From positions 1 through 5,381 of the forward strand of contig JAQVEU010000070.1 in the NCBI GenBank assembly GCA_028697565.1: a stretch of DNA of 5,381 nucleotides. Direction: 5' to 3'. The stretch's first letter is position 1, and every line of letters starts with the position of its first letter. A program made the translations under genes and the position numbers. The notes below the pieces were generated by a model, which saw nothing but the letters and a program-made list of their open reading frames with translations, had not been told where the DNA came from and ran no database searches. Positions 1 through 5,381 of this stretch are shown in pieces. This DNA is from Candidatus Ratteibacteria bacterium (GTDB lineage: Bacteria > Ratteibacteria > UBA8468 > B48-G9 > JAFGKM01).

Positions 1-848
1 AGGTAGATATAAAGTATCTTGACTATAAAAAGTTGGGTGCTATTGTAACCAAAACCATTACCTTAAAACCACAGAAAGGCAACCCTCAGCCACGTATATG
101 GGAAACATCTTCAGGGATGCTCAACTGCATCGGACTTCAAAACCCAGGGATAAAGGAGTTTATAAGTAAAAAGATGTATTCTGTTAATACCTCTGGAGTT
201 CAGATAATTGTAAGTATATCAGGAGAAAGCCCGGAAGAGATAAAAAAGATGACTGAGATGCTTGTAGGAAAAGGCATCAAAGCCATTGAACTAAATCTTT
301 CCTGTCCCAATGTAAACAGAGAAAATCTAATGGTATCCCAATCGCCTGAAGATACATATATCTTTGTAAAAGCAGCAAAGGATATAGGTAAAAAAGAAAC
401 TATTATAGCAAAACTTTCTCCTAATGTTACAGACATTACTGAAATAGCAACTGCAGCAGAAAGTGCAGGTGCGGATGTGTTGAGTTTGATAAATACTGTA
501 AAGGCAGTTGCTGTGGATGTTGAAAATAAAAGAATAATTGAAGGAGGACTTTCAGGTCCTGCGATAAAGCCCATAGGACTTAAAGCAGTGGATGATGTAT
601 ATAAAAAGGTAAAGATACCATTGATAGGCATAGGTGGAATAGCCAGAGGGCAGGATGCACTTGAATATATATTTGCAGGTGCCTCTGCTATAGGTGTGGG
701 TAGTGGGTTCTTCTCCAATCCGTATCTTGTAGACCAGATATATGAGTCATTTACAGGGTTTTTAAAAGAAAACAAATTAAAAAAGATATCTGATGCGACA
801 GGGCTTCTAAATGAAAAGGAAAAGGCAGGAACAAGAAAAGAAAATTAG
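1..848 (+). CDS. pyrD: Dihydroorotate dehydrogenase, class 1 (probably 1B catalytic subunit), 5'-truncated by window edge
   Basis: FMN enzyme that oxidises dihydroorotate to orotate, the fourth step of de novo UMP synthesis, in the cytosol. The reading frame is open from base 3 and runs off the left edge, so the true start is outside; a TTG at 33 is an internal Leu codon. About 281 residues are visible of the roughly 300 usual. Counting from base 3: VTKTIT (Lys17, flavin/active-site region), GNPQPR, NCIGLQNPG, then NLSCPNV with Cys101, the class 1 catalytic base (class 2 enzymes use Ser). Next come IAKLSPNV (Lys137), SLINT, GGLSGPAIKP (181-190), PLIGIGGI and GVGSGFF, the FMN phosphate-binding part of the TIM barrel. 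The GLQNPG and GGLSGPAIKP wording resembles class 1B, which works with the PyrK FAD/iron-sulfur subunit and NAD+; PyrK is not in the window, so 1B is inferred. The charged C-terminal tail is encoded in the 38-bp overlap with the next gene. Confidence 0.95.
   Translation, partial: VDIKYLDYKKLGAIVTKTITLKPQKGNPQPRIWETSSGMLNCIGLQNPGIKEFISKKMYSVNTSGVQIIVSISGESPEEIKKMTEMLVGKGIKAIELNLSCPNVNRENLMVSQSPEDTYIFVKAAKDIGKKETIIAKLSPNVTDITEIATAAESAGADVLSLINTVKAVAVDVENKRIIEGGLSGPAIKPIGLKAVDDVYKKVKIPLIGIGGIARGQDALEYIFAGASAIGVGSGFFSNPYLVDQIYESFTGFLKENKLKKISDATGLLNEKEKAGTRKEN
800..803 (+). promoter_or_regulatory. Weak candidate ribosome binding site of the O-antigen ligase-like gene
   Basis: AGGG lies 7 bases before the ATG at 811, inside the end of pyrD. 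The match is short, but the position is right and an in-frame TAA at 808-810 prevents any earlier start. Confidence 0.35.
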
Positions 849-2622
849 TTCATGGAATGGGTTTATCATCATAAGTATTTCTGTCTTTGTTTTCTTAAGA
901 TTTTTTGTTGATGGGTTGAGTTATCCTCAATATAACTTCTTCTGGAATATCTACTTCTTTTTGCTTACCATAATCCACATTCTGATTAAAAAGGCAGATG
1001 TAAATATTGGAAAAGAGGGCATCTTACTCCTTCTTTTTTTTATTGTTTCAACTATATCAACAGAAATATCCCCTATCAAGGGAACAGGTATTACATTTAA
1101 TACACAACTTCTTGCCTACTGGTGTATATTCTTTTTGATAAAAGAGACATTTACAACAGATGAGCTGAAAAATGTCCTTCTTTTTACTATTATTATCAGC
1201 GGACTATTTGTATGTATATATGGGCTATACCAATACTTTGTTGGCTTTGAAGAGACACGGCAGTTTATATATTCCAGACCTGAACTTCTTAAGACACTAC
1301 CCCCCACATTTCTTGAACGGATTATAAGCAACAGGGTATTTGCAACCTTTGTATATCCCAATGTTTTTGCTTCTTTTCTCCTATTCTTAATTCCCCTTTC
1401 CTTCTTTTTCACTTTTTCAAGCAAAAATCTCATTACAAAGGGAATTGCCATCCTAACAATGGTACTTGCTGTATGGAATATGTTTCTTACAAATTCAAGT
1501 GGTGGTATATACATACTTCTGTTTATATTGCAGATAATGTTGATATACTTAATATTTGATAAAAGAAAACTAAAAATCATCCTTCCTGTTGTTATCATCT
1601 TAGAAATCGCTATTGTTTGTGGTGGGTATATCACAGGAAAACTACCCAAAATGATTTCTTTTGTCGACAGAGTGAGATACTGGAAGGCATCCACCGAGAT
1701 ATTTAAACACCATCCGTTGTTCGGAGTTGGAAGCGACAACTATAGATATTATTATACAAAATATAAGGTGCCAGGAGCAATGGAAGCAAAACATCCCCAC
1801 TCCATACTCTTTGCATCCCTTTCTGAAACAGGGATTACAGGAACTTTTTTTCTTTTATCTTTTCTTATAGCAGTTGCTATAGTTCTCTTTAAAAAGATAG
1901 AAGAGTCAACAATAACAAAGTGTATATCATTTTCTTTTCTGGCGTTTTTTCTCCACAACCTTATTGACTTTAATTTTATCAATCCTGCTGTGGCTGTGCT
2001 GTTTTTTATAACAGGTGGAGTTGCAGTTGCAGGGCAGCAAAATGATAAATTTATGAACTATAAGTCCTTGACAAAAGTGTGTAATTTCCTTATCATATTA
2101 CTGTTGGGTCTAAGTGTTATAACCTATATAAGATATGCTCTTTCACAAAGGGCAATACTACTTTCGGAAAGAGAAAGGGATATAAACAATAAACTTTATT
2201 ATATTGAAAGGGCAGGTAAATTGTACCCGGCTAACTTTGAAATATATGAGAAAAAGGGGGATGTTTTTTATACTCTCTTCAATGTAGTAGAAAAAGACCC
2301 TGTTTATCTACGAGAAGCAGAGATTTCCTATTTACAGGCAGTTACCCTTAATCCTATGTGTATAGGTGCCTATAGAAAACTTGCCTTTCTATATGAAGGT
2401 TTATGCGACTATCAAAAGGCAGAAGGGATGTTTTTGAAAGTTTTAGAGTTATACCCTGACAAAAAGCAATATAATATGGAGGTTGCGATGTTCTACAAGA
2501 CAGTTGGAAATGAAGATAAATTCCATTACTATTACGAAAAAAGTAGACATCTTACAGCAATAACTATAGAAGAAGGACTGGCTATTGAGGAATATGAAAA
2601 ATGGATAGAATCGCAGAAATAG
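811..2622 (+). CDS. O-antigen ligase/polymerase-like membrane protein (Wzy_C family) with C-terminal TPR repeats
   Basis: A 603-residue polytopic inner-membrane protein, probably a GT-C-type enzyme that joins lipid-linked glycans (ligase, polymerase, or glycosyltransferase to protein). About 12 hydrophobic segments are visible, at roughly 17-33, 44-60, 69-86, 98-110, 120-143, 182-202, 211-226, 231-249, 255-273, 343-360, 368-407 (probably two) and 424-442. Family marks are FATFVYPNVFASFL near 177-190, and the large outer loop with RVRYWKAS (287-294), HPLFGVGSDNY (301-311) and HPHSILFASLSETGITG (328-344), the Wzy_C signature containing the histidine thought to be catalytic in WaaL. The soluble tail, about 445-603, has TPR-like units near 476-514, 517-549 and 551-583, a known Wzy-TPR arrangement. 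The ATG at 811 directly follows an in-frame TAA, and the next plausible start would delete the first membrane helix. A weak AGGG lies 7 bases upstream. The usual SRG motif reads NSSGG here. Substrate cannot be read from sequence; no glycan genes are adjacent. Confidence 0.85.
   Translation: MKRKRQEQEKKISSWNGFIIISISVFVFLRFFVDGLSYPQYNFFWNIYFFLLTIIHILIKKADVNIGKEGILLLLFFIVSTISTEISPIKGTGITFNTQLLAYWCIFFLIKETFTTDELKNVLLFTIIISGLFVCIYGLYQYFVGFEETRQFIYSRPELLKTLPPTFLERIISNRVFATFVYPNVFASFLLFLIPLSFFFTFSSKNLITKGIAILTMVLAVWNMFLTNSSGGIYILLFILQIMLIYLIFDKRKLKIILPVVIILEIAIVCGGYITGKLPKMISFVDRVRYWKASTEIFKHHPLFGVGSDNYRYYYTKYKVPGAMEAKHPHSILFASLSETGITGTFFLLSFLIAVAIVLFKKIEESTITKCISFSFLAFFLHNLIDFNFINPAVAVLFFITGGVAVAGQQNDKFMNYKSLTKVCNFLIILLLGLSVITYIRYALSQRAILLSERERDINNKLYYIERAGKLYPANFEIYEKKGDVFYTLFNVVEKDPVYLREAEISYLQAVTLNPMCIGAYRKLAFLYEGLCDYQKAEGMFLKVLELYPDKKQYNMEVAMFYKTVGNEDKFHYYYEKSRHLTAITIEEGLAIEEYEKWIESQK
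2587..2590 (+). promoter_or_regulatory. Ribosome binding site of ricT
   Basis: GAGG lies inside the 3' end of the membrane-protein gene, 10 bases before the ATG at 2601. Spacing is slightly long but workable, and it supports this start despite the 22-bp gene overlap. Confidence 0.5.
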
Positions 2623-3269
2623 AAACAAGAAAAGGAGAAAAGGCACAATTCTTCCGAGTGGGACAGGAACTTATGGATATTCAGAAGGGTGACCTATCCG
2701 TTGTAGAATTCACACAGGGAACTGTGGACTATGGAAAGGTTTATAGATTTATTGAAACCAAGACCCTGTTTAAGCCAACAATTTCAGGCAAGGTGTTAAG
2801 GAAGTTAACAGAAAAAGATATTGAGACAATCAAAGAAAATAGAAACAGGGCACAGGAATGTATCGGCATATGTAAAGAGAAGATAATGGCATATCATCTT
2901 CAAATGAAACTTGTTGATGCGGAGTACTCTCTTGACAGGACAAAGATTACCTTTTATTACTGGTCAGAAAATAGAATTGACTTTAGAAATCTCGTAAGGG
3001 AACTGGCAAAGATATTTAACTGTCGTATAGAGATGCGGCAGATAGGGCTAAGAGATGAAGCAAAAATTAAAGGTGGATATGGAATATGTGGATGTCCTCT
3101 CTGTTGTTCTCAATTTTTAAGAAAATTTGACTCTATAACAATGCGTATGGTAAAAAACCAGAAACTCCCTCTTGATATAAATAAAATTACAGGACAGTGT
3201 GGGCGGCTGTTATGCTGTCTGAGTTATGAAGATGAACTTTATAAAAGGGACATGGTAAAAAAACAATGA
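2601..3269 (+). CDS. ricT: PSP1-domain protein, RicT/YaaT family, with shortened C-terminus
   Basis: In Bacillus subtilis RicT (YaaT) joins RicA and RicF in a complex carrying iron-sulfur clusters and FAD that assists RNase Y-dependent mRNA processing and affects sporulation, competence and biofilm development. Outside Firmicutes the role is largely unknown. The protein has 222 residues: an N-terminal beta-rich part (1-65, with the family's DYGKV strand), then the PSP1 core with MKLVDAEYSLDRTKITFYY (102-120), RIDFRNLVRELAKIF and RQIGLRDEAKIKGGYG (146-161). Two cysteine clusters follow, CGCPLCC (163-169) and CGRLLCCLSYE (200-210), the likely metal or iron-sulfur site. C87, C91 and C141 are further cysteines. 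It stops about 12 residues after the second cluster, whereas B. subtilis YaaT has about 275 residues, so the usual tail is missing. The ATG at 2601 overlaps the preceding gene by 22 bp, has GAGG 10 bases upstream, and gives an N-terminus matching the family. The stop overlaps metG by 4 bp, suggesting translational coupling. Confidence 0.93.
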   Translation: MDRIAEIETRKGEKAQFFRVGQELMDIQKGDLSVVEFTQGTVDYGKVYRFIETKTLFKPTISGKVLRKLTEKDIETIKENRNRAQECIGICKEKIMAYHLQMKLVDAEYSLDRTKITFYYWSENRIDFRNLVRELAKIFNCRIEMRQIGLRDEAKIKGGYGICGCPLCCSQFLRKFDSITMRMVKNQKLPLDINKITGQCGRLLCCLSYEDELYKRDMVKKQ

Positions 3270-4753
3270 AGGTATATATAACAACCCCCATATATTACAT
3301 CAATGCAGAGCCCCATATAGGTCATGCCTATACAACCATAGCAGCAGATACACTCGCAAGGTTTTATAGAATGGCGGGCTATGATGTATTTTTCCTTACA
3401 GGCACTGATGAACACGGACAGAAGATATATGATGCGGCTAAAAAACAGAATGTATCAATAAAGGACTTCGTTGATAGAAATACTGAGACATACAGAAAAT
3501 TATGGAATATGTTGCATATATCCTATACAAGATTTATCAGAACTACAGAGTTGGAACATGAAGAAACTGTCAGGAATATATTTACAAAGCTACTACAAAA
3601 GGGAGACCTCTATAAAGATGATTATACAGGGTATTATTGTATTCCCTGTGAAAGTTATGCAATTCCAGAAGATGAAAATAACCCGCTCTGCCCTGATTGC
3701 AAGAGACCCATGAACAAAATTTCGGAACCATCTTATTTTTTCCGTATATCAAAATATACAAAACAACTGGAGAAGTATATTGAGGAAAACAACTTTGTAA
3801 AGCCGGACTTCAGAAAAAATGAGGTTCTCAATTTTATAAGGTCAGGTCTACATGATGTCAGCATTACAAGAAAGAATGTTGAATGGGGTATCTCTGCTCC
3901 TGTCTCTGAAAATTATACAATCTATGTCTGGTTTGATGCCCTTATTAATTATCTAAGTGGTATTGGCTATCTTCATAATGAGAATCTATTTTCAAAGTTC
4001 TGGCCACCTGATGTACAGTTTATTGGAAAGGATATTATACGATTCCATCACATCATATGGCCATGCCTTTTATTTGCCCTTGATCTACCTCTTCCAAAGA
4101 CCATATTTGCACATGGCTGGTGGACATCAGGTAAAGATAAAATTTCAAAGTCAAAAGGAAATACTATCTCCCCAGAAAAAATAATAGATGAGTATGGACT
4201 GGATGCACTGAGATACTTTCTTTTAAGGGAGGTTCCTTTTGGTCTTGACGGAGAGTACTCAGAAGATATTTTTAAGAAAAGATACAACAGTGACCTTGCT
4301 AATGACCTGGGGAATCTTGTAAATAGGACACTCAATCTTGTAGAGACAAAGATGTCAGGAATAATAGGAAATATACCAGCAAATATGGAGATTATAAAAA
4401 TTACAGGGGAGGTATTTGAAAAATATCAAGCAAAGATGCAAAAAATTGCTTTTTCTGAAGCACTTGAAGAGATATGGAGATATATATCCTTCCTTAACAG
4501 GTTTTTAGATGAGAAGGCACCATGGAGAGAAGGATGCAGCAATGTGGAAGAGATACTTAACAACACTATCTATGGAATCCGTTCTGCTATAATAATGCTT
4601 ACCCCTTTTATTCCAGATGCATCCATAAGGATATGGCAGATGTTAGGTCTTGAAGAAACTCCTGAAAGTAATGGATTTAAACTATTAAATCAGAAGATAC
4701 CCGAAGGTATAAAAACAAATAAAAGGGAAATAATTTTCCCGAGGAAAAAATAA
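3266..4753 (+). CDS. metG: Methionyl-tRNA synthetase, short form without C-terminal tRNA-binding domain
   Basis: Class I aminoacyl-tRNA synthetase that charges tRNAMet, including initiator tRNA, with methionine using ATP; cytosolic and essential. The N-terminus MKVYITTPIYYINAEPHIGH is canonical and places the HIGH signature at residues 17-20, followed by FFLTGTDEHGQK (42-53). The connective-peptide zinc knuckle is present as CxxC pairs C125/C128 and C142/C145. Further family blocks are EWGISAPV (206-213), YVWFDALINYLSG (220-232), FIGKDIIRFHHIIWP (252-266) and the KMSKS equivalent KISKS at 292-296. The helical anticodon-binding domain starts near NSDLANDLGNLVNRTL (341-355) and includes NRFLDEKAPW (411-420). 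The protein ends at 495, just after this domain, so the EMAPII-like dimerising tRNA-binding domain found in many longer MetRS (for example B. subtilis, about 660 residues) is absent. The start overlaps the ricT stop as ATGA; the nearest purine-rich GGG-containing stretch ends about 15 bases upstream, so reinitiation is likely. Confidence 0.98.
   Translation: MKVYITTPIYYINAEPHIGHAYTTIAADTLARFYRMAGYDVFFLTGTDEHGQKIYDAAKKQNVSIKDFVDRNTETYRKLWNMLHISYTRFIRTTELEHEETVRNIFTKLLQKGDLYKDDYTGYYCIPCESYAIPEDENNPLCPDCKRPMNKISEPSYFFRISKYTKQLEKYIEENNFVKPDFRKNEVLNFIRSGLHDVSITRKNVEWGISAPVSENYTIYVWFDALINYLSGIGYLHNENLFSKFWPPDVQFIGKDIIRFHHIIWPCLLFALDLPLPKTIFAHGWWTSGKDKISKSKGNTISPEKIIDEYGLDALRYFLLREVPFGLDGEYSEDIFKKRYNSDLANDLGNLVNRTLNLVETKMSGIIGNIPANMEIIKITGEVFEKYQAKMQKIAFSEALEEIWRYISFLNRFLDEKAPWREGCSNVEEILNNTIYGIRSAIIMLTPFIPDASIRIWQMLGLEETPESNGFKLLNQKIPEGIKTNKREIIFPRKK
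4741..4745 (+). promoter_or_regulatory. Ribosome binding site of pyrH
   Basis: GAGGA, 7 bases before the ATG at 4753, lies within the last codons of metG. It is the best Shine-Dalgarno match among the four gene starts visible here. It supports the TAATG start and suggests that pyrH can be initiated directly as well as by coupling to metG. Confidence 0.7.
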
Positions 4754-5381
4754 TGAAATCACTTTATAAAAGAATTGTTCTTAAACTTTCAGGAGAGGCA
4801 TTGCGGGGAGAACAGAAATTTGGCATTAATTCTGAAGCAGTCATATCAATAGCAAGGGAGATAAAAGATGTCTGGCAACTCGGATGTGAGATAGGAATAG
4901 TACTTGGCGGAGGTAATATATACAGGGGGAATACCAGAGACAGAGAGATTATAGACCCTGTTACAGCAGATTATATGGGGATGCTTGCTACAGTTATTAA
5001 TGGACTCGCTTTGCAAAATACACTTGAAAAACTCGGACTTGAGACACGGGTTCAGAGTGCCTTTGATATGAAGCAGTTTTGTGAGATGTATATTAGAAGG
5101 AGGGCGATAAGGCATCTGGAGAAAAGGAGGATTGTCATATTCGTAGGTGGAACAGGAAATCCATACTTCACAACTGATACAGCTGCTGCTTTAAAAGCAA
5201 TAGAGATAGGGGCGGAGGTAATACTTAAGGCAACAAAAGTTGATGGGATATATTCATCAGACCCTGTAATAAACCCTGATGCGAAGAGATACAGATATCT
5301 CTCATATATGGAGGTACTTCAAAAGAGGTTGAAGATAATGGACTCTTCTGCAATTTCTTTATGTATGGACAATCATATTCC
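4753..5381 (+). CDS. pyrH: UMP kinase (uridylate kinase), 3'-truncated by window edge
   Basis: Phosphorylates UMP to UDP with ATP, the step after de novo UMP synthesis. Bacterial PyrH is a hexamer of the amino-acid-kinase fold, usually activated by GTP and inhibited by UTP. The frame is open from ATG 4753 to the right edge, giving 209 complete codons of about 235-240 expected, so only the last 30 or so residues are missing. Visible motifs in order: KRIVLKLSGEAL (6-17, ATP phosphate loop), IVLGGGNIYRG (49-59, UMP/phosphate site), DYMGMLATVINGLALQNTLE (73-92, UMP binding and subunit interface), VGGTGNPYFTTDTAAALKA (131-149), LKATKVDGIYSSDP (158-171, nucleotide binding) and MDSSAISLCMDNHI (196-209). 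The ATG overlaps the metG stop by one base (TAATG) and has GAGGA 7 bases upstream, a strong ribosome site. Its neighbour is metG, not tsf as in the widespread rpsB-tsf-pyrH-frr order; whether frr follows cannot be seen. Confidence 0.98.
   Translation, partial: MKSLYKRIVLKLSGEALRGEQKFGINSEAVISIAREIKDVWQLGCEIGIVLGGGNIYRGNTRDREIIDPVTADYMGMLATVINGLALQNTLEKLGLETRVQSAFDMKQFCEMYIRRRAIRHLEKRRIVIFVGGTGNPYFTTDTAAALKAIEIGAEVILKATKVDGIYSSDPVINPDAKRYRYLSYMEVLQKRLKIMDSSAISLCMDNHI

Noticed and set aside
33..35. TTG as the start codon of pyrD
   Set aside because: The frame is open further left to the window edge and the preceding residues (VDIKYLDYKK) continue the homologous protein; TTG is an internal Leu codon.
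200..775. Long open frame on the minus strand inside pyrD (191 codons)
   Set aside because: It lies wholly opposite a clear pyrD with conserved motifs, and its translation has no recognisable family or domain; it is an antisense shadow.
1116..1739. Long minus-strand open frame inside the ligase-like gene (207 codons)
   Set aside because: It is a shadow of the hydrophobic + strand gene; the + frame shows membrane helices and the Wzy_C signature, the minus frame nothing recognisable.
3228..3275. Possible frameshift explaining the short RicT
   Set aside because: The bases after the second cysteine cluster run straight into the canonical N-terminus of MetG, leaving no room for a displaced tail in another frame.
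4846..5115. Minus-strand open frame of 89 codons opposite pyrH
   Set aside because: pyrH is unmistakable in the + strand here, and the antisense peptide shows no family features.
1..5381. Defence island, mobile element, CRISPR, riboswitch or terminator
   Set aside because: All sequence is accounted for by five ordinary coding regions; no repeats, integrase or transposase, structured leader or hairpin-plus-T tract was seen by eye between genes, and there are no intergenic gaps.

Overview
The window is bacterial, AT-rich chromosomal DNA that is entirely coding on the + strand. It carries five co-directional genes with no intergenic DNA between them: the 3' part of a class 1 (probably 1B) dihydroorotate dehydrogenase (pyrD), an O-antigen ligase/polymerase-like membrane protein with a C-terminal TPR tail, a PSP1/RicT (YaaT-like) cysteine-rich protein, a short methionyl-tRNA synthetase (metG) and the 5' part of UMP kinase (pyrH). 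The first gene runs off the left edge and the last off the right edge.

Layout: pyrD (to 848) overlaps the polysaccharide gene (811-2622) by 38 bp. That gene overlaps ricT (2601-3269) by 22 bp. ricT and metG (3266-4753) share an ATGA, and metG and pyrH (from 4753) share one base in a TAATG. With no spacer there is no room for an internal intergenic promoter or terminator, and I saw no RNA gene, repeat array, CRISPR or mobile element. The natural reading is one segment of a longer polycistronic unit whose promoter lies left of the window and whose end lies right of it.

Functionally the cluster mixes pyrimidine nucleotide synthesis (pyrD makes orotate, pyrH phosphorylates UMP to UDP), protein synthesis (metG), RNA processing or regulation (RicT family) and envelope glycan assembly (ligase-like protein). 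UDP made by PyrH ultimately feeds nucleotide-sugar synthesis, but a link to the glycan gene is only speculation. A ricT-metG neighbourhood is known from Firmicutes (in Bacillus subtilis yaaT lies a few genes upstream of metS), so that part looks ancestral. pyrH directly after metG, rather than after rpsB-tsf, looks rearranged.

Organism: heavy use of ATA (Ile) and AGA/AGG (Arg), tight gene packing, a 1B-like PyrD and a RicT protein fit an anaerobic, low-GC bacterium. They would suit Firmicutes-like lineages or uncultured phyla such as Omnitrophota. The sequence holds no diagnostic marker, so I do not assign a phylum. I found no convincing new biological system; the observations below are deviations within known families and unusual gene context.
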